Source: Consotaella aegiceratis
Lineage (GTDB): Bacteria; Pseudomonadota; Alphaproteobacteria; Rhizobiales; Rhizobiaceae
Direction: 5' to 3'
Assembly: GCF_036541425.1 (NCBI RefSeq)
Contig: NZ_JAZHFT010000020.1
Location: 24,764 to 88,763, forward strand
DNA: 64,000 bases
In this document: positions 54,883-63,834 of the stretch, piece by piece
How positions within the stretch are numbered: position 1 is the first letter of the stretch
How the letters are laid out: every line of letters starts with the position of its first letter
Position numbers and translations under genes: made by a program
The notes under the pieces: generated by a model
Told to the model about the DNA's origin: nothing
Seen by the model: the letters and a program-made list of their open reading frames with translations, nothing else
Database searches by the model: none

Positions 54883-55696
54883 CGTTCCACCTTAAACGCG
54901 GAATTAACCGGCGGACGTCCCAGGATAAACAATTTAATGCATCCGAACGTCGACCGCCGTACCGCCTAGATTTAATCCTTACTGGCAGAATCGACGAGCC
55001 AGAGGCGCCGCCATTCCTGCTGTAGCTCGGTATTGATAGATCGATACTTAATGTCAAGCTCTTTCTTTACAAGTCCAAGCTTTATGCACCAACGCCGTAA
55101 ATCGAATATCGGCTAAATACCATGTGTTGGTAGGCTCAATGCACTTCTCGACCTTGAAATCCAGGCCTTGCAGGGCTCAGCCGACAGCTGCAGAGGCGCA
55201 AGCTGTTCGAACTTAGAAGCTTTTAACTTTCAGATGGAAATTTCGAAGGAAGCTGTAAGGCTCCACCACTAAATTTCAACTGAAGCGTGTTTCAATTAGT
55301 TAGGCTGGCGAATAGTGCGGCATGTTGTCTCACGATTTGGACGCTGCCGAAACGATCGATTCATTGCCGTTCCGAAACTCGCCGGACGAGCATATCTGTC
55401 GCAATAAATTATATTAACGAGTAATTACTTTTGAGGGAATGACTTAGCTGCAACGCGCGACGGTTGCGGCTGTCGAAGTCCGGCAGGATCAGGCGACAGG
55501 TCTATAATACAGCCCTTTCACGCTCGTCCAGCCGGGGTCTCCGATTTCGTCCGGATGCCTCTGGTTGACAGTCCATCAACGAAAAGCGAACGCCGTCGAT
55601 GGACCGGCCAAGGAGCGGCGAAGATCTCCGCCACTCTCCTTCGCTGCCTCGGCCACCAGTCAGACGACCCTGCAACGATTTATATCATCGCAATCC
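54883..55696. other. AT-rich 814-bp intergenic region upstream of mucR
   Basis: No gene is supported here on either strand. The stretch is much richer in A/T and in TA steps than the rest of the window. It includes TTTAAT, TTATATTAACG and TAATTACTTTT runs and a near-perfect dyad at 55030-55047 (GTATTGAT/ATCGATAC). It fits a region of MucR-family binding and mucR promoter control. A small RNA cannot be excluded. Confidence 0.6.
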
Positions 55697-57439
55697 TCAG
55701 TTGAACTTGACCACAGGGAGGAAATGAACCGCCGATCCCGAGAACCGATCCGATGCGCCGGTGTCGGCGGCGGACGAGAAGCCGACCGTAAGCACCGTAG
55801 AGGGAAGCCTGCGGAGAAGGCCATCGGCCTTCGGCTTGCGTCCCATCGCCTGGGTGGCCCGCTGATCGGGCGCCGTGACGAGTGAAGCAAGCTGGACCTG
55901 CGCTCCCAGAACCTGGCTCGGCTCCTGCGTCCGGGGCTCGGGTTCGGTCCGCGCGATGGCACGCGGCAACCGGCCGGTCTTGCCTTCCGGCACCGCGGCA
56001 GGCTGCCGGAGCTGTTCGGTCACGCGGGCTTCGGGCAAGGGCGCCGAGGCCGGAACGACGAGCTGATCCGTTGCCGTCTTGGCCTTCGGAGCGGCGGCAA
56101 GCGCCGCCATCACCGTCGGTCCGCTGCGCGCTGGCGCGCCGACCGCCACAACGGAACCGGTGTCCGCTTCTGCGGGCTTGGCGACGTCGGCGACGGAGGC
56201 CGTGATCAATTGTTCGAGCGTGGTCGCCGACCCAGGTTCGGCTTCGGCTTCCAGAACCGCATCGAATCCGGGGCGATGGCTCGGCATCGGAACGAAGGCC
56301 AGGGGGGCGACGGCGGCGGAATCCGCTGCCTCGCTTTCCTGCTCCAAGGATGCCACGAGCGTGGCGACGTCGTCCGGTCCCTGATCGGCCATCGGCTCCT
56401 GCTCTTCCAGGGTATCCAACAGACGCTGCGGCGCGCGGCTCGGCACCGGCACCAGGCGGGGATCGAGCGAGGCCATCCGGGTCTCTTCGGCCGGCGTGAC
56501 CAGCGGCTGGCCGCGATCGAAGGTATCGGCCATGGCCAGCGCGACACCCGTCGACTGCAAGGCTGCGGGCTTGTCGGTGGGCACCACCGCGGCCACCTGG
56601 ACCGCTGCGGGCTTCTTCGCGACAACGGCGGCGGTCGCGGTGACAGGCGCCGCCGCGACCTCGGCATCATCCTCTTCCTCGTCCCGACCGCCGCCGAAGA
56701 GAGCCGCCAGCAGCGACTTGCCGCCGCCGCTTTCGCGGCTGGCGACCTGGATGGCGCTCGCGCCGCCGCGTTGCTTGTAAGCGGCCAAGGCCTGCTGATA
56801 ACCCGGCATCGGCTTGCCGTCCGAGGGCACATGGAGGGTCTTGCCGTTCGGGAAGACGGCGGCGAGTTCCTTCCGGCTGATGCCGGGCCAATGGCGCACG
56901 CCGCCGGTGTCCATATGGACGAAGGGAGAGCCCGACTTCGGATAGTAGCCGACGCCGCCGACCTCCAGCTTCAGGCCGATGTCGCGCAATTTCTTCAGAG
57001 GAACGTCGGGCAGATAGAAGTCCAGCGCCTTGCCGAGCGTATGCTGGCTCTTCTTGGCCACCCCGGAGGAGCGAGAGCGCAGCATCTCGTTGGTGGCTGG
57101 AGCGCGGTAGCCGCAGATGACGTTAATGTAGGCCTTGGACCCGGAGACCTGATAGGCCTCCCAGACCAGATCCAAAAGATGCGGGTCCATCTTCACGGGC
57201 TCCTTGCGGCGCCAGTCCCGCAGGATCCAGTTGATCTTTTTCAGGCCATCCGGGAGATATCGCCCGTCCTTCTTGTAGGCGATCTCGGCCTTCTCGTGCG
57301 TGTGCAGATGATAAAATTTCAGCGTCCGCGTTTCAGCCCGGGCGGCCGCGGATCCCATCGACGTCACGAAAGCGGCAGCCATGACAACGCAAGCGAGCCG
57401 CCGCGTCGCGCGGCCGACGAAATCGGTCGATTCGAGCAT
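55697..57439 (-). CDS. DUF882 (YcbK-like) exported murein endopeptidase-type protein
   Basis: 580-residue protein. A signal peptide ends near AARA/ETRTL. The DUF882/peptidase M15-like domain spans about residues 35-210 (HTHEKAEIAYKKDGRYLPDGLKKINWILRDWRRKEP, VICGYRAPATNEMLRSRSSGVAKKSQHTLGKALDFYLPDV, VHMDTGGVRHWPG). It contains the His/Asp zinc-site residues HTLGKALDFY and VHMD. The remaining 350 residues are a low-complexity Ala/Val/Pro tail without a recognisable domain. It probably acts on peptidoglycan. Family members are typically shorter. Confidence 0.88.
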   Translation of the reverse strand: MLESTDFVGRATRRLACVVMAAAFVTSMGSAAARAETRTLKFYHLHTHEKAEIAYKKDGRYLPDGLKKINWILRDWRRKEPVKMDPHLLDLVWEAYQVSGSKAYINVICGYRAPATNEMLRSRSSGVAKKSQHTLGKALDFYLPDVPLKKLRDIGLKLEVGGVGYYPKSGSPFVHMDTGGVRHWPGISRKELAAVFPNGKTLHVPSDGKPMPGYQQALAAYKQRGGASAIQVASRESGGGKSLLAALFGGGRDEEEDDAEVAAAPVTATAAVVAKKPAAVQVAAVVPTDKPAALQSTGVALAMADTFDRGQPLVTPAEETRMASLDPRLVPVPSRAPQRLLDTLEEQEPMADQGPDDVATLVASLEQESEAADSAAVAPLAFVPMPSHRPGFDAVLEAEAEPGSATTLEQLITASVADVAKPAEADTGSVVAVGAPARSGPTVMAALAAAPKAKTATDQLVVPASAPLPEARVTEQLRQPAAVPEGKTGRLPRAIARTEPEPRTQEPSQVLGAQVQLASLVTAPDQRATQAMGRKPKADGLLRRLPSTVLTVGFSSAADTGASDRFSGSAVHFLPVVKFN

Positions 57440-57968
57440 ACGTCGCAGTCCCCTCGGTTTCGGGTTCGGCTTGCTGTCCCCCAGCCCTAACCCTACAGAG
57501 CGATGGTTAATGATCTTTAAGTTGGATAAAACTGCGGCATCAAGATGACAATTCTTGCCGAAAAGTGACTGAGGACAAAAACAGTTAACGGGATGCTATC
57601 GCAGATTTCCGCGCTCACGGCCATCCATTTGCCCAGCACATCGGTCCCTCCTCCGCCATCGGCGACAAAAATCCTAGGTTTTTCAATATCTTAAAAGGTG
57701 AATTTTGAAGCCCGCGCACCGAACGGGACGTTTGACGAGAAGAAATGCCGTTGCGCATCTTTCGGTCTGGTCTCATGCCTTTGCCGCGCCAGATTGTCGT
57801 TTCACCTGCGGAGTTGGCCGCCTGATCTCCGTCGTCCGAGGAACGGCGTCGTGCCGGACGGTCGATAATTTGTCCCGGCGCCGCATTCTTCGCTCAATCG
57901 GCGTGTCTTGCGGAGCACCATTCGTGCCGAGTCGAGATCCGCACGTTAGACCACAACGAACACGATAG
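57440..57968. other. Intergenic region between DUF882 gene and pepF
   Basis: The first half is AT-rich with stretches such as GTTAATGATCTTTAAG and AAAACAGTTAACGGGATGC that could hold two divergent promoters. A 264-base open frame at 57705-57968 has poor coding character and no family pattern, so I do not call it. Confidence 0.5.
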
Positions 57969-59819
57969 ATGAGACATCAGATCATGCCCTCCACCCGTCT
58001 TCATTCTCCGGCGACCGCAACGGAAGGCGCGGCGTCCGGCCCGCTGCCGGAGTGGAATCTCGACGATCTCTATCCGGCGATGGACAGCCCTCGGCTGAAG
58101 GCCGATCTGGCGACCGCCAGCGAGGAGGCCTCGGCCTTTCAGACGCGATGGCGCGGCCATCTCGCGACCGAGGCGGAAAAGGTCGGCGGCGGCCGGCTTG
58201 CCGATGCGATCCACGGTTTCGAGGCCATCGAGGAGCGGCTGGGTCGGCTGATTTCCTATGCCGGGCTGATCTATTCCGGCGACACCAGCGATCCGGTGCG
58301 CGCCAAGTTCTACGGCGACATTCAGGCGAACGTCACCGACATCAGTGCGCGGCTTCTGTTCTTTCCGCTGGAGCTCAACCGCATCGCCGATGCCGCGGTC
58401 GATCGCGCGATGCGGGAAAACGGCGATTTGGCCCACTACGGGCCGTGGATCGTCGATCTGAGGCGCGACAAACCCTTTCAGCTCGAGGACCGCGTCGAGG
58501 AGCTGTTCCACGAGAAGTCGATCACCGGAGCCGGCGCCTGGAACCGGCTGTTCGACGAGACCATGACGGCGTTGCGCTTCACCATCGATGGCGAGGAGCT
58601 GACGCTGGAGCAGACGCTCGACCGGCTGCAGGATCCCGACCGCGAACGGCGGCGGGTGGCGGCCCAGGAACTGGCTCGGGTGTTCGGCGCCAACCTGCGC
58701 ACGTTCACGCTGATCACCAACACGCTCGCCAAGGACAAGGAGATTTCCGACCGCTGGCGCGGCTTCGAGGACGTCGCCGACTCGCGCCACCTAGCCAATC
58801 GCGTCGAGCGCCCGGTGGTGGACGCACTGACCGAGGCGGTGGTGGCGGCCTATCCACGCATCTCGCACCGCTACTACGCCATGAAGGCGAAATGGCTGGG
58901 GCTGGACGCGCTGGAATATTGGGACCGCAACGCGCCGCTACCCGAGACGGTGCGCCGCGACATCCCCTGGGACGAGGCCAGGGCCACGGTGCTGTCGGCC
59001 TATTCCGGCTTCTCGCCGGAGATGGCCGGCATCGCCGAGCGCTTCTTCGACCGCAGTTGGATCGACGCGGCGGTGCGGCCGGGCAAGTCGCCCGGAGCCT
59101 TCGCCCATCCCACGGTGCCCTCGGTGCATCCGTATGTGCTGCTCAACTACATGGGCAAGCCGCGCGACGTCATGACGCTGGCTCATGAGCTGGGCCATGG
59201 CGTTCACCAGGTTCTGGCCGGTCCGCAGGGCGCGCTGATGTCGCAGACGCCGCTGACCTTGGCCGAGACGGCCTCGGTGTTCGGCGAGATGCTGACCTTC
59301 CGCTCGCTGCTCGATCAGGCCAGGACGCCGCTGGAACGCCGGACGCTGCTCGCCTCCAAGGTCGAGGACATGATCAACACCGTGGTGCGGCAGATCGCCT
59401 TCTACCGGTTCGAGCGCGAGCTCCACCAGGAACGGCGCTCCGGCGAGCTCACCGCCGAGCGGATCGGCGAGATCTGGATGGCGATCCAGGCCGAGAGCCT
59501 CGGTCCGGCGATCAACCTCGCGCCGGGGTACGAGACCTACTGGACCTATATCCCCCACTTCATCCACTCGCCGTTCTACGTCTATGCCTACGCGTTCGGC
59601 GACTGCTTGGTGAACTCCCTCTATGCGGTCTATCAGAACTCGGCCGAGGGTTTTCAGCAGAAATACTTCGACATGCTGAAGGCCGGCGGTACCAAGCATC
59701 ATTCGGAGCTGCTCGCGCCTTTCGGCCTGGATGCCGCCGATCCCGCCTTCTGGAGCAAGGGGCTCTCGGTCATCGCCGGTTTCATCGATGAATTGGAGGC
59801 CGCCGACGCCCGAAGCTGA
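57969..59819 (+). CDS. pepF: Oligoendopeptidase F (M3 family)
   Basis: 616-residue zinc metallopeptidase that cleaves oligopeptides in the cytoplasm. The active site TLAHELGHGVHQVLAG holds the HExxH, followed by the second Glu in AETASVFGEMLTF. N-terminal PLPEWNLDDLYPAMDSPRLKADLATA is typical of PepF of Rhizobiales. Two starts are possible (57969 and 57984), neither with a good Shine-Dalgarno. A strong terminator follows. Confidence 0.93.
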   Translation: MRHQIMPSTRLHSPATATEGAASGPLPEWNLDDLYPAMDSPRLKADLATASEEASAFQTRWRGHLATEAEKVGGGRLADAIHGFEAIEERLGRLISYAGLIYSGDTSDPVRAKFYGDIQANVTDISARLLFFPLELNRIADAAVDRAMRENGDLAHYGPWIVDLRRDKPFQLEDRVEELFHEKSITGAGAWNRLFDETMTALRFTIDGEELTLEQTLDRLQDPDRERRRVAAQELARVFGANLRTFTLITNTLAKDKEISDRWRGFEDVADSRHLANRVERPVVDALTEAVVAAYPRISHRYYAMKAKWLGLDALEYWDRNAPLPETVRRDIPWDEARATVLSAYSGFSPEMAGIAERFFDRSWIDAAVRPGKSPGAFAHPTVPSVHPYVLLNYMGKPRDVMTLAHELGHGVHQVLAGPQGALMSQTPLTLAETASVFGEMLTFRSLLDQARTPLERRTLLASKVEDMINTVVRQIAFYRFERELHQERRSGELTAERIGEIWMAIQAESLGPAINLAPGYETYWTYIPHFIHSPFYVYAYAFGDCLVNSLYAVYQNSAEGFQQKYFDMLKAGGTKHHSELLAPFGLDAADPAFWSKGLSVIAGFIDELEAADARS

Positions 59820-59838
59820 GGCGACCCGGCTTTGTTTC

Positions 59839-59888
59839 GAGGGCCGAGAGGCGGTGGCGTGCGTTCCACCGCCTCCCGGCCCTCTTTC
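59839..59888 (+). terminator. Rho-independent terminator after pepF
   Basis: A long stem formed by 59839-59846 and 59848-59857 with 59866-59875 and 59877-59884 (one internal mismatch) is followed by TTTCCTT. Confidence 0.8.
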
Positions 59889-59972
59889 CTTCCGCTGCGA
59901 ACTCGTCTAGCCCGCTCCCCAGCACAAGCTCACCGCCGAGAGCGTCGAAGAGAGTAAAGGAAACATCCCCCG

Positions 59973-61418
59973 ATGGCCCAAGATTCCTACCCGGTTCATG
60001 GCAAGATCACCGGCCCGATCGTCATGATCGGCTTCGGCTCGATCGGCAGCGGCACGCTGCCCCTCATCGAGCGCCATTTCGAGTACGACAAGTCGCGCTT
60101 CACTGTCGTCGACCCGGTCGACACGCATAAGAACCTGCTCGACGAGCGCGGCATCCGCTTCGTCCAGGAAGCCGTGACGCGCAAGAATTACGAGAGCCTG
60201 CTTACGCCCCTCCTCACCGAGGGCGAGGGCCAGGGCTTCTGCGTCAACCTGTCGGTCGACACGTCGTCGCTGGATCTGATGCGGCTCTGCCGGCAGCTCG
60301 GCGTGCTCTATATCGACACCGTCAACGAACCCTGGCTTGGCTTCTATTTCGACGAGTCGATGTCCAATGCCGACCGCACCAACTATGCGCTGCGCGAGAT
60401 GACGCGCAAGGAGAAGCGCAAGAACCCGGGCGGCACCACTGCGGTCTCGTGCTGCGGCGCCAATCCGGGCATGGTGTCCTGGTTCGTCAAGCAGGCGCTG
60501 GTCGATGTCGCCAAGGAGATCGGCCTGAAGTTCGATGAGCCGGCCGCCGACGACCGCGCTGGCTGGGCCAAGCTGATGAAGAAGGCCGGCGTCAAGGGCA
60601 TTCACATCGCCGAGCGCGACACCCAGACCGCCAAGGAGCCGAAGCCCCTCGGCACGTTCTGGAACACCTGGTCGGTCGAGGGCTTCCTGTCGGAGGGCAT
60701 GCAGCCGGCCGAGCTCGGCTGGGGCACCCATGAAAAGTGGATGCCGAAGAACGCCAAATCGCACAAGAAGGGCTGCCAGGCGGCGATCTATCTCGAGCAG
60801 CCGGGCGCCAACACCCGCGTGCGCACATGGTGCCCGACGCCGGGTGCCCAATACGGATTCCTCGTCACCCACAACGAGTCGATTTCGATCGCCGACTTCT
60901 TCACCGTGACGAACAAGGATGACGAGGTTACCTACCGGCCGACCTGCCACTACGCCTACCATCCCTGCAACGACGCAGTGCTGTCGCTGCACGAGCTGTT
61001 CGGCGCGGCCGGCAAGATCCAGGCCGAGCATCACGTTCTGGACGAGAACGAACTGACCGGCGGCATCGACGAGCTCGGCGTGCTGCTCTACGGCCACGAC
61101 AAGAACGCCTACTGGTATGGCTCGCAGCTGTCGCTGGAGGAGACTCAGCGGATCGCGCCCTATCAGAACGCCACCGGTCTGCAGGTCACCTCGGCGGTGC
61201 TCGCCGGCATGGTCTGGGCGCTGGAGAACCCGGAAGCCGGCATCGTCGAGGCCGACGAGATCGACTACAAGCGCTGCCTCGAGGTCCAGCTCCCCTACCT
61301 CGGACCGGTGAAGGGCTACTTCACCGATTGGACGCCGCTCCAGGATCGGCCGGGACTTTTCCCGGAAGATTTGGACCAGAAAGATCCTTGGCAGTTCAAG
61401 AATATCCTTGTTCGCTGA
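59973..61418 (+). CDS. hss: Homospermidine synthase
   Basis: 481-residue NAD-dependent enzyme that makes homospermidine from putrescine, the main polyamine of many Rhizobiales. The nucleotide-binding motif IVMIGFGSIGSGTLPLIERHF opens the protein. SVDTSSLDLMRLC, TVNEPWLGFYFDE and CCGANPGMVSWFVKQAL are typical of bacterial HSS. AAAGGAAA lies 9 bases upstream of the ATG. No decarboxylase partner is adjacent. Confidence 0.94.
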   Translation: MAQDSYPVHGKITGPIVMIGFGSIGSGTLPLIERHFEYDKSRFTVVDPVDTHKNLLDERGIRFVQEAVTRKNYESLLTPLLTEGEGQGFCVNLSVDTSSLDLMRLCRQLGVLYIDTVNEPWLGFYFDESMSNADRTNYALREMTRKEKRKNPGGTTAVSCCGANPGMVSWFVKQALVDVAKEIGLKFDEPAADDRAGWAKLMKKAGVKGIHIAERDTQTAKEPKPLGTFWNTWSVEGFLSEGMQPAELGWGTHEKWMPKNAKSHKKGCQAAIYLEQPGANTRVRTWCPTPGAQYGFLVTHNESISIADFFTVTNKDDEVTYRPTCHYAYHPCNDAVLSLHELFGAAGKIQAEHHVLDENELTGGIDELGVLLYGHDKNAYWYGSQLSLEETQRIAPYQNATGLQVTSAVLAGMVWALENPEAGIVEADEIDYKRCLEVQLPYLGPVKGYFTDWTPLQDRPGLFPEDLDQKDPWQFKNILVR

Positions 61419-61535
61419 CGAAAACTGTGCATGACGCTCATCCTGACTAAGAATCGCGCAATTCGCTGTTGGCGACAGGCCGTTGTCCCCTAGAATTGAT
61501 CCAGGGTCGCAAACGCGGCTCGCGACGAGGTCAGG

Positions 61536-61991
61536 ATGAGCGAGATCATAGAAGACGAGACTGCAAAGAAACGAGCTATCTTAAAGGAAGTTCTGGATGC
61601 CGTCCTGGCAGGCAAGGGGATGTCGCTTTCGCGGCATTTCGCCCCGGGCGCCGTGTTCACAAGTCGTAGTAATGCCAGCCTAATCGATGCCCCGTGGTTC
61701 GCTCGGATGGAGGGCGAGTACCGATTTAGCGGTGAAGAGGAAGCCAAGTCGTTTTTGGACGAATTACTTCGCAGGGCGAATTATATTTCCTACGAATTGC
61801 GCGGCAGCATCATCGAGCAGGACGAGGCCGCCAGCCGCTGTGACTGGACCAAACGGGACGAGCGCGACGGCTCGCTGGTCACCGGCACCACGATGTGGTG
61901 GTTCACCTTCACCAGCGACTGCCGCATCCGGTCGATCGAGAGCATCGGCTCGATTCATTCGGTGGTTCCGGCGCTCGACCGACGGGTGTGA
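61536..61991 (+). CDS. NTF2-like/SnoaL-type small protein, unknown role
   Basis: 151-residue protein. The order of helices and strands looks like the NTF2/SnoaL fold: KRAILKEVLDAVLAGKGMSLSRHFAPGAVFTSR, then DEAASRCDWTKRDERDGSLVTGTTMWWFTFTSDCRIRSIESIGS at the end. There is no catalytic motif to name. The first part is a little less GC-rich than neighbours. It lies 117 bp after hss. Confidence 0.65.
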   Translation: MSEIIEDETAKKRAILKEVLDAVLAGKGMSLSRHFAPGAVFTSRSNASLIDAPWFARMEGEYRFSGEEEAKSFLDELLRRANYISYELRGSIIEQDEAASRCDWTKRDERDGSLVTGTTMWWFTFTSDCRIRSIESIGSIHSVVPALDRRV

Positions 61992-62074
61992 GACATCATG
62001 CGCCCGTGACATGCGAGGTTCAGCACACAGATAAAAAGCGCTATAGATTCGACTGGTCCCACCGGAGTTCCGCC

Positions 62075-62446
62075 ATGCGTCTTCTTCCCCTCGCCCTCGT
62101 TCTCCCTCTTGGCGTCCTGATCGCCGGGTGCCAGATGTCCCAGCCGCGGGTCATCGACGCCACCATCGCGCCTCGCCCGCAAGGCGTGGAGGGCCGCTGG
62201 GCCGCCACCGGCGGCGCCGTGGCCTATACCGCAAACTTCGGCGGCGGACGCTTTACCTCCGTGGAGGATAGAACCGGTGCACTGCTGGCGGAGGGAACCT
62301 ATCGCATCATCGGCCCCGGCCAAGTCAGGATCGATTATACGCGTCCTTCTACAGGAGAGCAGATCGCCGCGAACTGTAATCAGCGGGGTGATCGAATGAG
62401 TTGCGCAGCCTCGACCGGCGCTTCATTCGGCCTGGTTAGGATATGA
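62075..62446 (+). CDS. Omp10-like outer membrane lipoprotein
   Basis: 123-residue lipoprotein. The signal peptide ends in lipobox VLIAGC (Cys20). The mature part follows Brucella Omp10: QGVEGRWAATGGAVAYTANFGGGRF, LLAEGTYRIIGPGQVRI, then ANCNQRGDRMSCAASTGASFGLVRI with the two conserved Cys. GGAG lies 7 bases before the ATG. The gene sits just upstream of hemH. Function of the family is structural or unknown. Confidence 0.82.
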   Translation: MRLLPLALVLPLGVLIAGCQMSQPRVIDATIAPRPQGVEGRWAATGGAVAYTANFGGGRFTSVEDRTGALLAEGTYRIIGPGQVRIDYTRPSTGEQIAANCNQRGDRMSCAASTGASFGLVRI

Positions 62447-62639
62447 TCCGTCACGGTGGTCGGCGGTAGCGGCGGCGCCGCGGCCTGAAACTGCCTGACG
62501 GTCGCGGCGCACCCGCCGATGGGTAGGCTCGGATGGTACCGAGCCGCAGCTATGACCGGTCTTGTGAGGCCCGGCGAGCGGCAAAGAACCACGCGGCGCC
62601 CGGCGCAGTGCCGGTGGACGACGATTCCAGGGATTCGAT

Positions 62640-63701
62640 ATGACTGCACAGACCAAGACGGTGGCCGAACGCGCAATCGGCCCCTTGCCGCAAGGCCATC
62701 CGGCCGTGCAACAGCCGAAGGTGGGCGTCCTCCTGGTCAATCTCGGCACGCCGGACGGCACCGACTATGCCCCGATGCGCCGCTATCTGCGCGAATTCCT
62801 GTCCGACCGCCGGGTCATCGAGTGGCCGCGCGCCGTCTGGTATCCGATCCTGCATGGCATCGTGCTCAACACCCGGCCGAAGAAGTCCGGCGCGGCCTAC
62901 GATCTGATCTGGAACAAGGAGCGCAACGAGTCGCCGCTTCGTACCTTCACCCGATCGCAGGGCGAAAAGCTGGCCGAGCGGCTGGCCGGCCATGCCGAGA
63001 TCGCGGTCGACTGGGCCATGCGCTACGGCAAGCCGCCGGTCAGCGAGCGCGTCGACGCGCTCATCGCTCGAGGCTGCGACCGCATCCTGTGCTTTCCTCT
63101 CTATCCGCAATACTCGGCCTCGACCACGGCGACCGTCAACGACGTGTTCTTCGCCCATCTGATGTCGAAGCGCTGGATGCCGGCCGCGCGCACCGTGCCG
63201 CCCTATCATGACGAACCGGTCTATATCGATGCCCTAGCGCGTTCGATCGAGACGCATCTGGCGAACCTCGACTTCGAGCCGGAAAAGGTGATCGCCTCCT
63301 ATCACGGCATCCCGCAGAGCTATTTTCGCAAGGGCGATCCCTATCACTGCCATTGTCAGAAGACCTCGCGCCTGTTGAACGAGCGCCTGGGCTGGCCCGA
63401 GGGCCGACTGCTCACCACCTTCCAGTCCCGCTTCGGGCCGGAGGAATGGCTGCAACCCTATACCGACAAGACGGTCGAGGCCCTGGCGAAGGAGGGCGTC
63501 AAGCGCCTCGCGGTCTTCAACCCGGGCTTCGTGTCGGACTGCCTGGAGACCCTGGAAGAAATCGCCGGCCAGAACGCTGAGATCTTCCATCACAACGGTG
63601 GCGAGCATTTCTCCCATATCCCCTGTCTCAATGATTCCGACGGCGGCATGGACGTGATCGAGGCAATGGTGCGCCGGGAACTGAAGGGCTGGGTCGACTA
63701 A
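62640..63701 (+). CDS. hemH: Ferrochelatase
   Basis: 353-residue terminal enzyme of heme biosynthesis. The N-terminal GVLLVNLGTPDGTDYAPMRRYLREFLSD, the conserved YSASTTATVNDVFFA and the active-site His of IASYHGIPQSYFRKGDPYHCHCQKTSRLL are present, plus the Glu of NGGEHFSHIPCLND. Length and pattern match the alphaproteobacterial type. No obvious iron-regulator operator was found in the short upstream gap. Confidence 0.96.
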   Translation: MTAQTKTVAERAIGPLPQGHPAVQQPKVGVLLVNLGTPDGTDYAPMRRYLREFLSDRRVIEWPRAVWYPILHGIVLNTRPKKSGAAYDLIWNKERNESPLRTFTRSQGEKLAERLAGHAEIAVDWAMRYGKPPVSERVDALIARGCDRILCFPLYPQYSASTTATVNDVFFAHLMSKRWMPAARTVPPYHDEPVYIDALARSIETHLANLDFEPEKVIASYHGIPQSYFRKGDPYHCHCQKTSRLLNERLGWPEGRLLTTFQSRFGPEEWLQPYTDKTVEALAKEGVKRLAVFNPGFVSDCLETLEEIAGQNAEIFHHNGGEHFSHIPCLNDSDGGMDVIEAMVRRELKGWVD

Positions 63702-63834
63702 GCCCCGTTGGTGGTTGACGAAAATCCATCAACGGCTTCAACCATTATGGTCGAATTGGTGAATTGGGCTGTGATGCCCTTGAATCGATTTCTGAGCTGG
63801 CGCGCTCGGAGATGACACGCCGCGCCGATTGAAC

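Noticed and set aside
57705..57968. Small open frame before pepF
   Set aside because: No ribosome binding site, no family pattern and atypical composition. More likely non-coding.
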